Source of the DNA: Martinezella miluonensis
GTDB taxonomy: Bacteria > Pseudomonadota > Alphaproteobacteria > Rhizobiales > Rhizobiaceae
Length of the DNA: 64,000 bases
Reading direction: 5' to 3'
NCBI RefSeq assembly: GCF_900094545.1
Contig: NZ_FMAH01000027.1
Location: forward strand, 31,993 to 95,992
A program made the translations under genes and the position numbers. Of the stretch, positions 8,118-17,124 are shown one piece after another (within the stretch, counting starts at the first letter, position 1; each line of letters begins with the position of its first letter). Below the pieces are notes generated by a model. That model made no database searches and was not told the origin of the DNA. It saw only the letters and a program-made list of their open reading frames with translations.

Positions 8118-9395
8118 ATGAATCTCAATCGTCGAAGCTTTTTGATGACCACCGCCGTTGGCGTTTTGGCCAGCACCACAGTATCGGCATTTCCCCAAGG
8201 GGCAGGTGGTGTGAAGCTAGGCGTACAATATGCGTATGCGAGCACCTATGATTCGATCATGAAAGAGATCGTAGCCAAGTTCGCAGTAGTTCGTCCTGAC
8301 ATCCAGGTAGAAATCGTGGCAGCAGCAACGGACTACGGCGACCTCGCACAAAGGACGATGCGTGCCGCGATTGCGGGTGGTATGCCAGACCTGACGATAG
8401 GTGGCCTGAACACCGTCGAACTTCTTGCCGAGCGCAAGGTCATCGCGCCGTTGAAGCCCCTCATAGCAAAAGAAGCGGATTGGCAGGCCTCCGGCTACAC
8501 GTCCTCTATCCTAAGTCTTGGCAGCGTCGCCGGCGAACCCTATTGCCTGCCATTCACTATTGCGATCAAGAGCGTTTACTATAACCTCGAGCTTGTAAAA
8601 CGTGCCGGTGGTGACCCCGAAAACCTGCCCAAATCCTGGGATGAAGTCATCGCGCTTCAGAAGAAGATTCAGGCGCTTGGTAACGGCATCAACGGGCTTT
8701 ATGCCGACTATTATTTTGACGACAATAATTTCTGCTTCCATTCCTGGGTGCAAGCACAAGGTGGTTCGATCGCCACCCCTGAGGGAAAGGTGGCTTTCGG
8801 CGGCAAAGAAGGCCTGCAGGCTCTCAAATGGCTACGTGGTTTCGGTGAAGCCGGCATGATCGACATGACCGTGTCGCAGGCCTATCAGGCCTTCACCGCC
8901 GGAACATTGGGAATTCTGATCGCGTCCAGCTCGCGCATCACCCAGTTGACCAATGGTACAGGCGATCGCTTCCCGATCAAGGTTGTCGCATTTCCTCGTT
9001 CGGAAAACGGCACAATCCCCGGTGGCGGCGCGAGCGTAATGATCCATGCGAAGAGCGATGCAAAGCTCCAGGCTGCGTGGGAGTTCGCCAAGTTCGTCAC
9101 TGGACCGGTCGGCTCGACCGAAATGGTGCAGCGCGCTGGGTATCTTCCTGGAAACGACCGCGTCATCAACGACGAGCGGTACCTGAAATCGTTCTACGAC
9201 AAGAGCCCTGCTCAACGCACGATGGTTGAACAGCTCCCGCTCCTTACCAAGTGGTATAACTGGTCGGGCGAAAATGCTTTGAAAATACCGATAGTGATCC
9301 GTGATCATATGCAACAGGTCGTCGCGCTCAAGAAGACGCCGGAAGAAACTATCGGAAAGATGGTGTCGGATGTCCAGGCTCTGTTGAAGGCTTAA
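8118..9395 (+). CDS. ABC importer substrate-binding protein, family 1, Tat-exported
   Basis: Periplasmic binding protein of 425 residues. The true start is ATG 8118 (GGAG seven bases upstream); a longer open frame begins inside the GDPD gene. The N terminus has a twin-arginine signal, NRRSFLMTTAVGVLAST, cleaved near VSA/F. The mature part carries GYLPGNDRVINDERYL and LLTKWYNWSGENALKI, which closely match the protein at 4443. No permease is encoded in cluster 1, so it must borrow one, most plausibly the UgpA/UgpE/UgpC set at 61028-64000. A stem-loop follows its stop. The ligand is probably an esterified phosphonate, judged from the GDPD and phn neighbours. Confidence 0.9.
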   Translation: MNLNRRSFLMTTAVGVLASTTVSAFPQGAGGVKLGVQYAYASTYDSIMKEIVAKFAVVRPDIQVEIVAAATDYGDLAQRTMRAAIAGGMPDLTIGGLNTVELLAERKVIAPLKPLIAKEADWQASGYTSSILSLGSVAGEPYCLPFTIAIKSVYYNLELVKRAGGDPENLPKSWDEVIALQKKIQALGNGINGLYADYYFDDNNFCFHSWVQAQGGSIATPEGKVAFGGKEGLQALKWLRGFGEAGMIDMTVSQAYQAFTAGTLGILIASSSRITQLTNGTGDRFPIKVVAFPRSENGTIPGGGASVMIHAKSDAKLQAAWEFAKFVTGPVGSTEMVQRAGYLPGNDRVINDERYLKSFYDKSPAQRTMVEQLPLLTKWYNWSGENALKIPIVIRDHMQQVVALKKTPEETIGKMVSDVQALLKA

Positions 9396-9418
9396 ACATT
9401 GTAGAAGGTTTTCTCCGA

Positions 9419-9453
9419 CCGGGTCTGGCTGGGGAAAATCCGTCAAGACCCGG
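9419..9453 (+). other. Stem-loop between the binding-protein gene and phnG
   Basis: CCGGGTCT (9419-9426) pairs perfectly with AGACCCGG (9446-9453) around a 19-base loop. There is no T run, so partial termination or 3'-end protection of the upstream mRNA is likelier than full termination. Similar structures follow three other binding-protein genes in this window. Confidence 0.5.
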
Positions 9454-9553
9454 AATTGCAGCATGCTGAGCCCCGGGTTCCGACCAAATTGCCAGCCCAT
9501 AATGTTCTCTTCAAGGACATAAGGCGCTGGGCTCTAAAGCTAGGCGATATCAG

Positions 9554-10015
9554 ATGAATTTAATTGGAAAACACATGAAGCGCGCGCAACGCATATCGAC
9601 GCTCGCATTGGCATCGCCAAATGAATTGGATGACGTTTGGAAGATGGTCGAAAGCGAGCCTCGGTTTCAATGGATTACCACCCCCGAATTCGCCTCCACA
9701 ATGGTGCAGGGTCGGGTCACAGCTGATGGCCAGCCATTCAATCTGGGAGAAGTCGGCATAACCAGATGCGTCCTCCAAATCGCCGACACTGAAGTGGTTG
9801 GCGCGGGCTACGTTATTGGGCGCGCCCGGCGCCGGGCGACACTGGTGGCTCTGATCGACGCCATGACCCAAATCGATAGTGAAATTTCCAAAAGCCTCCT
9901 TCAGGCGATCTCAAAGCTTCCGGAAAAGCGTGAAGCGCGTCGCCGCACAAAGGAACAGGATGTGGCAGAAAGCAAAGTCAGCTTCTCGATCACGTCGGCA
10001 GGTATCAAGGCATGA
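9554..10015 (+). CDS. phnG: C-P lyase core subunit PhnG (divergent copy)
   Basis: Small subunit of the PhnGHIJ core complex, which links alkylphosphonate to ribose triphosphate together with PhnI, PhnH and PhnL. 153 residues, family-like length. The conserved PhnG stretch is recognisable as QPFNLGEVGITRCVLQ followed by GYVIGRARRRATLVALIDAM. The glycine-rich RAGGTG found in the other two copies here is replaced by RVTADGQ. The start may be 9554 or the internal ATG 9575. Its stop overlaps phnH by four bases (ATGA), so the two are translationally coupled. It is the most divergent of the three PhnG copies. Confidence 0.85.
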   Translation: MNLIGKHMKRAQRISTLALASPNELDDVWKMVESEPRFQWITTPEFASTMVQGRVTADGQPFNLGEVGITRCVLQIADTEVVGAGYVIGRARRRATLVALIDAMTQIDSEISKSLLQAISKLPEKREARRRTKEQDVAESKVSFSITSAGIKA

Positions 10016-10599
10016 CAACGACACTACCTTCAGCCGGGCTGACTGATCCAGTCCACGATTCCCAACGGATTTTCCGTAAGATCTTGCAAGCCATGGCTCG
10101 GCCCGGCCTGCCGCGCGCATTGTCGGCCGAAGCTCAACCACCAGGCCCGATGAGCGCTACCATCGCAGCCGTGGCGATCACCTTGTTCGATAGCGGCGTC
10201 TCCGTCTGGCTTGATGCCTATCACGACAATACGGCAACGAGGTCCTACCTCGAACTTCATACGGGCGTACGTGTCGTAGATCGGTTGGAAGAGGCCGATT
10301 ACGCTATCGCAAACGGTGCGGCAAGCATACCGTTCGAGCGTCTGCGGCCGGTGGATCCGCGTACGCCGCATACCGGCACAACCGTGATATTGCATGTCAA
10401 TTCCTTGAGGCAAGGTGACCGTGTTCGTCTGACCGGCCCCGGCATTCGAAGCGATATCAGCTTGCTTGTCGATGGGTTGTCTCCCGATTTCTGGGCAGAC
10501 AGGCATCACCGACAAAACGAATTCCCCCAAGGCGTCGATTTCATATTGGCGGATCACCTTTCGATCTGCGGTCTGCCGCGCACGACAAGGAGCGCCTGA
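10012..10599 (+). CDS. phnH: C-P lyase core subunit PhnH
   Basis: Core subunit needed for formation of the 5-triphosphoribosyl 1-phosphonate intermediate. 195 residues, normal for PhnH. Visible landmarks are the N-terminal LTDPVHDSQRIFRKILQAMA, which matches FRxxMxAMxRPG of the family, then VSVWLD near residue 65 and the C-terminal FPQGVDFILAD...LPRTT. It overlaps phnG by four bases and ends four bases before phnI. Confidence 0.9.
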   Translation: MTTTLPSAGLTDPVHDSQRIFRKILQAMARPGLPRALSAEAQPPGPMSATIAAVAITLFDSGVSVWLDAYHDNTATRSYLELHTGVRVVDRLEEADYAIANGAASIPFERLRPVDPRTPHTGTTVILHVNSLRQGDRVRLTGPGIRSDISLLVDGLSPDFWADRHHRQNEFPQGVDFILADHLSICGLPRTTRSA

Positions 10600-10603
10600 A
10601 ACC

Positions 10604-11722
10604 ATGGCTCAGACAATCAAGGGTGGTGAAAGGGCCATTGCCGCGACCCATAAGCTGTTGGCGAAACAGCGTCGTGGCGATCCATCAATTCCCGAGATCC
10701 ATGCCGTGGCCATCCGCGAACAACTCGGGTTGGCCGTGGACCGGGTCATGGCCGAAGGATCGCTTTATGCCCCTGATCTTGCTGCGCTCGCTGTCAAGCA
10801 GGCGCAGGGAGATCTCGTGGAAGCCGCCTACCTCCTGCGCGCCTATAGAGCCACCTTGCAGCGCATCGGCACATCCAAGCCGATCGACACGACGAATATG
10901 GTGTTTCACCGCAAACTCTCGACGACGTTCAAGAACGCACCGGGTGGCAACATCCTTGGTGCGACCTACGACTGGACGCACCGGCTGTTGGATTTCTCCC
11001 TGATTGGCGAAAGCGAGCTTCCCGAGGAAACGTCTGAGGACGCCTTCTCTGAAACAGAGGGGACATCTCCCATTACAAGCCAGAGTTTCTCCGGCACAGC
11101 CATGACACGTTTCATGGAACCGACGGCGGAACCGATGGGGATGAAGGTCGCGGACATCACCGAGCACCCTCTTTCGTTCCCGACAACAAGAGACGCGCGA
11201 CTGCAGGCCTTGGCGCGCGGTGACGAAGGCTTCGCTGCCGGCCTTGCCTATTCAAGCCTGCGTGGCTTTGGAAGAATGCACCCTTTTCTTTCAGACATGC
11301 GGATTGGTGACGTCGTCATCTCTCTCGAAATCCCGGAGATCGCAGAAACGGTCGCGATCGGCGAAATCGTGGTGACCCAGTGCGAGCTGGTTGCTAAACG
11401 GGTAGGTTCTGGAACGGAAGAAGATCCACCGCGCTTCATCAAGGGCTACGGGCTCAGTTTTGGACGTAACGAGCGCCGGGCAATGGCTATGTGCATCCTC
11501 GACCTCAGCATGCGCACAAGAGAATTCGGAGACGAACCGAAATATCCCGCGCAAGACGAGGAGTTCGTCCTGCTTCACCTCGACAATCTCGATTCCTCTG
11601 GTCTGGTCCAGCATTTCAAATTGCCTCACTACGTCGATTACCAGGCGGAATCGCTTTCGATCGCGGAGCTGCGCGCTAGCGTCGCATCCCTTGACGAAGA
11701 GACAGAAGAGGAGGCCATTTGA
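10604..11722 (+). CDS. phnI: C-P lyase core subunit PhnI
   Basis: Nucleosidase-like core subunit: in Escherichia coli PhnI displaces the nucleobase of ATP with phosphonate, helped by PhnG, PhnH and PhnL. 372 residues. The start is ATG 10604 (MAQTIKGGERAI), since both paralogues begin with the same KGGE motif; the longer frame from 10466 lies inside phnH. Two histidines of the PhnI-PhnJ metal site are present as HFKLPH (His337, His342), followed by YVDYQAE. An acidic, Ser/Thr-rich insertion lies near residues 140-180 and differs from the other copies. One base separates it from phnJ. Confidence 0.93.
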   Translation: MAQTIKGGERAIAATHKLLAKQRRGDPSIPEIHAVAIREQLGLAVDRVMAEGSLYAPDLAALAVKQAQGDLVEAAYLLRAYRATLQRIGTSKPIDTTNMVFHRKLSTTFKNAPGGNILGATYDWTHRLLDFSLIGESELPEETSEDAFSETEGTSPITSQSFSGTAMTRFMEPTAEPMGMKVADITEHPLSFPTTRDARLQALARGDEGFAAGLAYSSLRGFGRMHPFLSDMRIGDVVISLEIPEIAETVAIGEIVVTQCELVAKRVGSGTEEDPPRFIKGYGLSFGRNERRAMAMCILDLSMRTREFGDEPKYPAQDEEFVLLHLDNLDSSGLVQHFKLPHYVDYQAESLSIAELRASVASLDEETEEEAI

Positions 11723-11723
11723 T

Positions 11724-12596
11724 ATGATCCCTGAACAAGACGATGATTTTTCCGACGACTATAATTTCGGCTACCTGGATGAAAAATCCAAGCGTGCCAT
11801 CAGGCGCGCCTTGGTCAAAGCTGTTGCGATACCGGGCCACCAAGTTCCGTTTTCCAGCAAGGAGATGCCTCTCCCACCCGGCTGGGGAACCGGAGGGATT
11901 CAAGTGACGGCATCGCTGATCGGTCGAGAGGATCGCCTCAAGGTCATCGACCAGGGTGCCGACGACGCGACCAATGCGACGAGTATTAGAAACTTTTTTA
12001 CGCGAGTGGCCGGGATCGAAACTACGACGGAGGCCAAGACGGCGACAATCGTACAGACAAGGCATCGTATTCCCGAAACCGTTCTCAGCGACGAGCAGAT
12101 CCTGGTCGTGCAGGTCCCAACACCTGATCCTCTGCGGCGTATTAATCCTCGTGTGAATGAAACCAGGACGATGCACGCCTTCGGCGATTATGGTCGCCTC
12201 TACGTCGTGCTTTATGAGGATCTTGCCCGGCACGGGCAGGTGTCGACATCGTTTGACTATCCTATCCAGGTCAATGGCCGATACGTGTCCTCGCCATCGC
12301 CAGTTCCGAAGTTCGACAATCCGAAATTTCACCAGAACCCTGCGCTCGTGCTGTTCGGCGCAGGCCGCGAGCGGCGCGTTTATGCGATACCGCCTTACAC
12401 CGATGTTCGCAGTCTCGACTTCATCGATCGCCCGTTCACCGTGCAGAAATGGAATGCCACCTGCGTCTTGTGTGGTTCCGACCACAGTTACCTGGACGAA
12501 CTCGTCACCGGCGACGACGGCCAGGTGCAATTCATCTGCTCCGATACTGATTATTGCGAAACGCGCCAGGCGGAAGCTTCAGGAGACGCTCAGTGA
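11724..12596 (+). CDS. phnJ: C-P lyase catalytic subunit PhnJ (radical SAM), variant motif
   Basis: Radical S-adenosylmethionine enzyme that cleaves the C-P bond of ribose 1-phosphonate 5-phosphate, giving an alkane and ribose 1,2-cyclic phosphate 5-phosphate. 290 residues from ATG 11724; the longer open frame from 11460 lies in phnI. The four functional cysteines are in the PhnJ pattern C-x2-C-x21-C-x5-C (Cys247, 250, 272, 278). The glycyl radical glycine is Gly38, but the motif reads PGHQVPFSSKEM instead of PGYQVPFG as in the other two copies and in E. coli. That change sits next to the radical site. Its last codons overlap the GTG start of phnK. Confidence 0.95.
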   Translation: MIPEQDDDFSDDYNFGYLDEKSKRAIRRALVKAVAIPGHQVPFSSKEMPLPPGWGTGGIQVTASLIGREDRLKVIDQGADDATNATSIRNFFTRVAGIETTTEAKTATIVQTRHRIPETVLSDEQILVVQVPTPDPLRRINPRVNETRTMHAFGDYGRLYVVLYEDLARHGQVSTSFDYPIQVNGRYVSSPSPVPKFDNPKFHQNPALVLFGAGRERRVYAIPPYTDVRSLDFIDRPFTVQKWNATCVLCGSDHSYLDELVTGDDGQVQFICSDTDYCETRQAEASGDAQ

Positions 12597-13375
12597 CGTT
12601 TCACGACAATAATCTCATCCTGCAGGCCCGTAATGTCGCCGTGAAATTCGGCAACGTGCATGCATGCAATGATATTTCCCTGGCAGTCAGGGGAGGAGAG
12701 GTCCTCGGCATCGTCGGCGAAAGCGGTTCCGGGAAATCGACGCTGCTGCGGTGCCTTGGTGGGCAAATGCGGCCGGACGCCGGTTCCGTGGAAATCATGT
12801 CGAGAAGAGGGCCGATTGACCTGTGGCAGGCGGACGAACTCGCACGAATACGCCTGATGCAAAGTGATGTCGCGCTGGTTCACCAAAACCCGCGAGACGG
12901 ATTGCTGATGCATATCTCGGCGGGGGGCAATATAGCCGAGCCTTTGCTGGCCAGTGGCGAGCGGCGCTACGAAGAGCTGCGAGAGAAAGCGGCGGATTGG
13001 CTTGAGCGTGTCGAACTTCCGGGAAATCGATTGAATTCGGTACCGTCAGTGTTTTCGGGCGGTATGCAGAAGCGCCTTCAGATCGCACGTTGCCTGGTCA
13101 CCAATCCTCGCCTTCTTTTGATGGACGAGCCGACCGGCGGTCTCGACGTATCGGTTCAAGCTCGACTGCTCGACCTTCTGCGTCAACTTGTTCGGGAATT
13201 GCAGATTGCCGCTGTCGTCGTTACTCATGATCTCGCCGTCGCGCGCGTACTCGCTCAGCGACTCGTCGTCATGCGCCGGGGAGGCGTCGTCGAAACAGGA
13301 CTGACCGACCAGATCCTGGAGGACCCGCAGCATCCCTACACCCAGCTTCTCGTCGGAGCCGCGCTGAGGATTTAA
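12593..13375 (+). CDS. phnK: C-P lyase ABC-type ATPase PhnK
   Basis: ABC-family ATPase that docks on the PhnGHIJ core; it is not a transporter subunit in characterised systems. 260 residues. The start is GTG 12593, overlapping the phnJ stop (GTGA), rather than the upstream ATG that lies inside phnJ. Walker A GESGSGKST is at residues 42-50, the signature is FSGGMQKRLQIAR, and Walker B with the D-loop is LLLMDEPTGGLDVSVQ. The FSGGMQ form of the signature is typical of PhnK and separates it from PhnL (FSGGEQQ). Confidence 0.93.
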   Translation: MTFHDNNLILQARNVAVKFGNVHACNDISLAVRGGEVLGIVGESGSGKSTLLRCLGGQMRPDAGSVEIMSRRGPIDLWQADELARIRLMQSDVALVHQNPRDGLLMHISAGGNIAEPLLASGERRYEELREKAADWLERVELPGNRLNSVPSVFSGGMQKRLQIARCLVTNPRLLLMDEPTGGLDVSVQARLLDLLRQLVRELQIAAVVVTHDLAVARVLAQRLVVMRRGGVVETGLTDQILEDPQHPYTQLLVGAALRI

Positions 13376-13376
13376 C

Positions 13377-14084
13377 ATGGCATTGCACTCTGACGACACG
13401 CTCATTCTCCGAAACGCATCCAAGCGCTTTCATCTTCATGAACGGGCGGTGGAGCGTGATATTTTCCGCAACGTCTGCCTTTCGGCGCGCCAGGGCGAAT
13501 GCCTCGGCCTCGCCGGCCGCTCCGGCACGGGCAAGAGCACGCTGATGAGGATGATCTACGGTACCTACAAGGCGACATCGGGAGAGATTCTGGTCCGAAG
13601 CGCGGACGGTTATGTTGATGTTGCTTCCGCTGATCCATGGACGGTGATCGGCCTGCGCCAATCGGTGCTTGGCTATGTCAGCCAGTTCCTGAACGTCCTT
13701 CCGAGGATTTCGGCGCTCGACGTGGTGGCTGAACCGCTGCGATCTCAAGGTGTGGACCATACGGTTGCCGAGCGCCGTGCGGCCGAAATGCTGGAGCGTC
13801 TTGATATCGAGCCATCGCTGTGGACCCTTTCTCCGCTGACGTTTTCCGGTGGCGAACAGCAGCGCGTGAATATCGCGCGGGCTTTTATCAATCATTACGA
13901 CATCCTGCTTCTCGACGAACCGACCGCCTCGCTTGATGCAGTCAACCGTTCGCGAGTGATCGAGATCATCGATGAAGCTCTCGCACGGGGATCGACGATC
14001 GTTGGGATATTTCACGACCAGGAGACATCCGACAGAATTGTCACCCGCAAGATCCAGCTCTCCGACTTTCAGGGGGCTGTATGA
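13377..14084 (+). CDS. phnL: C-P lyase ABC-type ATPase PhnL
   Basis: ABC-family ATPase required for the first step of the C-P lyase pathway, where phosphonate and ATP are joined; it binds PhnK on the core complex. 235 residues. Walker A is GRSGTGKST (47-55), a variant of GPSGAGKST in the two paralogues. The signature FSGGEQQRVNIAR and Walker B LLLDEPTASLDA are intact. Its 3' end overlaps the 3' end of the convergent phnF-like gene by 16 bases, so the + strand operon is split from phnM. Confidence 0.93.
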   Translation: MALHSDDTLILRNASKRFHLHERAVERDIFRNVCLSARQGECLGLAGRSGTGKSTLMRMIYGTYKATSGEILVRSADGYVDVASADPWTVIGLRQSVLGYVSQFLNVLPRISALDVVAEPLRSQGVDHTVAERRAAEMLERLDIEPSLWTLSPLTFSGGEQQRVNIARAFINHYDILLLDEPTASLDAVNRSRVIEIIDEALARGSTIVGIFHDQETSDRIVTRKIQLSDFQGAV

Positions 14085-14809
14085 GCGAGGTCGTAATGGA
14101 CCGTCAGCTCCACGGCGGATGCAACGAAACGAGCGATGGAGAGCTGAACGGGACTGCCGTCTGGATCAACACTGTAGTTGACGCTTTGAAGGACTGGACG
14201 CGTCATGGGTTGGCGCAGATGCTTAGCATCTTTCTGATTGGGCATTTTTGCAGAGATGCGCGACTCGACATGCCTGAGTTCATCTACACCGAATGCTTTG
14301 AGGGCCGAAGTCACCGACCCTTGCTCGGCGATCCTGTCGCCAATTCCTTCGAAGCGCGGCAACGGGTAGAAATGGGTCGTGACGGAGACCGGACGATCAT
14401 CGACGAGACGCAATGTCTCGACCCGTTCGACAAGCGTCCCGATATTGATTCCGAAGGCTCTTGCTACATGACGGGTCGCTCTAACCCTGCCCGCCCCAAG
14501 GACCATACGCCCGCTTTGCTTGCCCCGGATTTCGGAGGTGCGGCTGAGGCGTGCGCGCGAATTCATGCGGTGAACCAGCATCTGTTCCTGCACGAAGCTT
14601 CCCCGGCCCTGCTCGGAGCGCACGATACCTCTTTCTTGCAGGCGTGCGATCGCGCGCCGGATCGTGTGCCGGTTTGCGCCGAAGTGCGCCGCAAGTGCGG
14701 CTTCCGTTGGAAGTTTCTCTCCGGGAGCGAACCGTCCCTTGCCGATGCCTTCTTCCAACTCGATGAGTATCTTGCGCCAGAGCGGCAACATATCGTCGGA
14801 ATTTCTCAT
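14069..14809 (-). CDS. phnF: GntR/HutC-family transcriptional regulator, PhnF-like
   Basis: Repressor-type regulator of 246 residues. The N-terminal winged helix-turn-helix (about residues 8-75) contains LPTEAALAAHFGANRHTIRR. A UTRA ligand-binding domain fills about 90-240 and has the FYPLPRFEGI segment shared with the regulators at 24774 and 57484. It is antisense to its cluster: convergent with phnL and divergent from phnM (98-base gap). It probably controls phnM and its own gene, and may respond to a phosphonate or C-P lyase intermediate. The PhnF name is by family and context only. Confidence 0.85.
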   Translation of the reverse strand: MRNSDDMLPLWRKILIELEEGIGKGRFAPGEKLPTEAALAAHFGANRHTIRRAIARLQERGIVRSEQGRGSFVQEQMLVHRMNSRARLSRTSEIRGKQSGRMVLGAGRVRATRHVARAFGINIGTLVERVETLRLVDDRPVSVTTHFYPLPRFEGIGDRIAEQGSVTSALKAFGVDELRHVESRISAKMPNQKDAKHLRQPMTRPVLQSVNYSVDPDGSPVQLSIARFVASAVELTVHYDLAHTAP

Positions 14810-14907
14810 TTTGCATCCAGGGCGGCTAGCACACGCTTTGCGAGGCGGTTCCCGCTTTTCCCGCTGATCTCTTATGGCAGCAGCCAGAAAAACGAAAGGC
14901 TAAAGAA

Positions 14908-16071
14908 ATGACCGAACAATTCATCTTGCGCAATGCGCGAATCGTTGGACCCGATCGCGAATTCGAGGGCTCGGTTTCGATATCGAATGGATTCATTGCT
15001 GAAGTGTTGGAGGGCAGTCAGGAGGCCGGCCTCGATCTAAACGGAGATTATCTTCTGCCAGGCTTTGTCGACGTCCATACGGATCATTTCGAAAAGCATG
15101 CCATGCCGCGTAGCGGCGTCATGTGGAATTTGACATCGGCCTTGTGTTCGCATGACGCAGCGATGATTGCCACAGGTACAACGACCGTATTCGATTCTCT
15201 GCTCGCTGGAGGGGCAGGGAACAAAACGCGCAGAGAACTGCTTGTTCCAGCCGTCAAGGCATTAGACGCGGCTCGCGAACATGGCCTGCTCAAAGCAGAT
15301 CACTTTCTCCATATCCGATGCGACATTGTCGAAACGAAAAGCATCGAACTTTTTGAAAAACTCGTTGATAACGCCAATCTCAAGTTTGTTACTATAATTG
15401 ACGATCTTCCGGCGAGGGAGGCTCCTGCAAGAGCCGCCAAGGTGCATGAGAAACGCCGCGGACTTCCGAATGGAACTCTAGCCATCCCGTTCGGACCCAC
15501 GGCAGATGAAGATTTCGATACGGCAATTGCGCGGCGCGAACGCATTACAGAACTTTGCCAGCAGCGTGAAATCGTCGTTGCAAACCATGACGACACCAAG
15601 GCTTCACACGTTGAGCACGCGGCGTCGCTAGGCGCAACAGTCAGCGAATTTCCGCTGACAATGGAAGCCGTTGAAGCTGCGCGCAATCACAATCAGAAAA
15701 TCATCTGCGGGGCACCAAATCTCGTACGAGGGAAATCTCATAATGGAATGGTTGCGGTCTCTGACATCGTACGAGCAAATATGCTTGACGTTCTCTGCTC
15801 GGATTATGTCCCATCAAGTCTTCTACAGGCGATCTTCCTGCTGAGGACAGATGACTTTGGATGGTCTTTGCCGAAAGCTGTCGCCCTTGCAACGCGCGAA
15901 CCCGCGAAACTTTTTGGCTTGGATGATCGGGGAGCGATAGAGAAGGGGCTATGTGCCGACCTTGTACGCGTGCAGATCGTTGATCGGATGCCGGTTGTCC
16001 ATACCGTTTGGAAGGCCGGTCAAATCGTTTTCACCCAACGTTCGAAAGTGCAAAGATCCGACACGAACTGA
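14908..16071 (+). CDS. phnM: PhnM, ribose 1-phosphonate 5-triphosphate diphosphatase
   Basis: Amidohydrolase-superfamily enzyme that removes pyrophosphate from alpha-D-ribose 1-phosphonate 5-triphosphate to give the PhnJ substrate. 387 residues, typical. The metal-site motif LLPGFVDVHTDHFEKH lies near residue 60, followed by later PhnM landmarks: HFLHIRCDI, ANHDDTKASHV, SEFPLTMEA and LCSDYVPSSLLQA. In this cluster phnM is separated from phnGHIJKL by the antisense regulator and must have its own promoter in 14810-14907. A decayed ugpC follows, so phnM once headed a transporter operon. Confidence 0.93.
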   Translation: MTEQFILRNARIVGPDREFEGSVSISNGFIAEVLEGSQEAGLDLNGDYLLPGFVDVHTDHFEKHAMPRSGVMWNLTSALCSHDAAMIATGTTTVFDSLLAGGAGNKTRRELLVPAVKALDAAREHGLLKADHFLHIRCDIVETKSIELFEKLVDNANLKFVTIIDDLPAREAPARAAKVHEKRRGLPNGTLAIPFGPTADEDFDTAIARRERITELCQQREIVVANHDDTKASHVEHAASLGATVSEFPLTMEAVEAARNHNQKIICGAPNLVRGKSHNGMVAVSDIVRANMLDVLCSDYVPSSLLQAIFLLRTDDFGWSLPKAVALATREPAKLFGLDDRGAIEKGLCADLVRVQIVDRMPVVHTVWKAGQIVFTQRSKVQRSDTN

Positions 16072-16085
16072 TCGATCGGAAAGCT

Positions 16086-16340
16086 TCAAATTGGGAAATC
16101 GCAATTCACCAGGTCACCAAGTCCTTCGGTCCTATATCCGTGTTTCGGGATGTCTCGCTGGAAGTTGCGGATGAGGAGTTCCCGACGGTGCTGCAGCAAG
16201 TCGGCGCTGCTATGGATCCTTGCAGATCTCGATGTGCAAACGTCGGGCTCGCTGTCGATTGGCGGCCGCCTCGTCGAGGGCGTTCGTCCGAAGAAGCCCG
16301 ATGCGGGGGGCTGCCATGACGCGAACAAGATCACGTTTGA
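16086..16340 (+). pseudogene. ugpC: ugpC remnant (N-terminal part, frameshifted)
   Basis: One frame reads IAIHQVTKSFGPISVFRDVS and LEVADEEF, matching the N terminus of the intact UgpC at 61028 (ITIDHVHKSFGATSVLHGVS). Another frame then reads LLWILADLDVQTSG and GGRLVEGVRPKKPDA, matching the following UgpC segment. The Walker A loop between them is deleted and the frame shifts; similarity ends before the rest of the ATPase. It lies just behind phnM, where a ugp-type operon would be expected, and is non-functional. Confidence 0.85.
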
Positions 16341-16389
16341 CGATGCATTTGCGAAACATTTAGGAGTTGGACGTCCTTAGTTCTTCTGA

Positions 16390-17124
16390 TCAAAATTCCA
16401 TTTTCAGTTCGACGCGACTGCTGGCGAAGCTTGTTTCCGCGTAGGTCAGAGGAACCTGCGCAGGACCGACACCGACGACAAGGGTCGTCAGGACATATTC
16501 GACGGCAGGAATATTCAGGTGGCGCGCTTCGTCATTGGAAGGCATGCGAGAGCGAATGCGAACGTCTTTTCGGCGGTATTCGTCGACGCCGCATTGCCGA
16601 AACAGCGACAAAAATGAGAACTGCTGACTGCCTTTTCCCTCTAGCGCGCGAAACAACCCCTCGATCCCCGGGAGGCGAGAATTCGCAAAATAGTGGCTAC
16701 CAAAGTTGAGCGGCGCGCCGCTGGCTTCGCCAAGTATAGTGACCAAAAGTATCTGCTGGCCCTTCGGTAGCTGGAGCGCCTCTGCCACATCGCCAGGAGC
16801 GTAGCATTCCACCACGGACAGAACCGCGCGAGACGGCACGAGGTTGCTCCCGACAAGGTTTTGTTCGAACAGCTGATGAGGTCCGACGTTGTACTGAAGC
16901 GGGTTAACGACAGCGTAGGCTCCACGGCCACGTTCAATGCGCACCTTGCCTTCTGCCTGAAGATGCCCGATCGCCTTGAGTACGGTGTGCCGATTGACGC
17001 CGAACCTTGCCGCCAGCACTTCGCTCGACGGTAATCGCTGATTTGTCAGCAGGTCTCCTCGTTCGATCTCCTCTGCCAGAGTCTCGCCGATTTGACGCCA
17101 CAATGCCATCCCGGAACTCGCCAT
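16390..17124 (-). CDS. GntR/HutC-family transcriptional regulator
   Basis: Regulator of 244 residues. ATG 17124 is preferred because AGGAG lies six bases upstream and the helix-turn-helix begins soon after; a longer frame reaches 17187. The winged helix domain contains LPSSEVLAARFGVNRHTVLK and the C-terminal half is a UTRA-like sensor domain. It sits between the ugpC and ugpE remnants and is divergent from the operon 17244-22344, which it probably controls. The upstream region contains CTGTATAG, like the half-sites of HutC-type operators. Inducer unknown. Confidence 0.85.
   Translation of the reverse strand: MASSGMALWRQIGETLAEEIERGDLLTNQRLPSSEVLAARFGVNRHTVLKAIGHLQAEGKVRIERGRGAYAVVNPLQYNVGPHQLFEQNLVGSNLVPSRAVLSVVECYAPGDVAEALQLPKGQQILLVTILGEASGAPLNFGSHYFANSRLPGIEGLFRALEGKGSQQFSFLSLFRQCGVDEYRRKDVRIRSRMPSNDEARHLNIPAVEYVLTTLVVGVGPAQVPLTYAETSFASSRVELKMEF

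Noticed and set aside
11676..12530. 284-codon open frame on the - strand
   Set aside because: Antisense to phnJ of cluster 1, whose cysteine motif proves the + strand gene.
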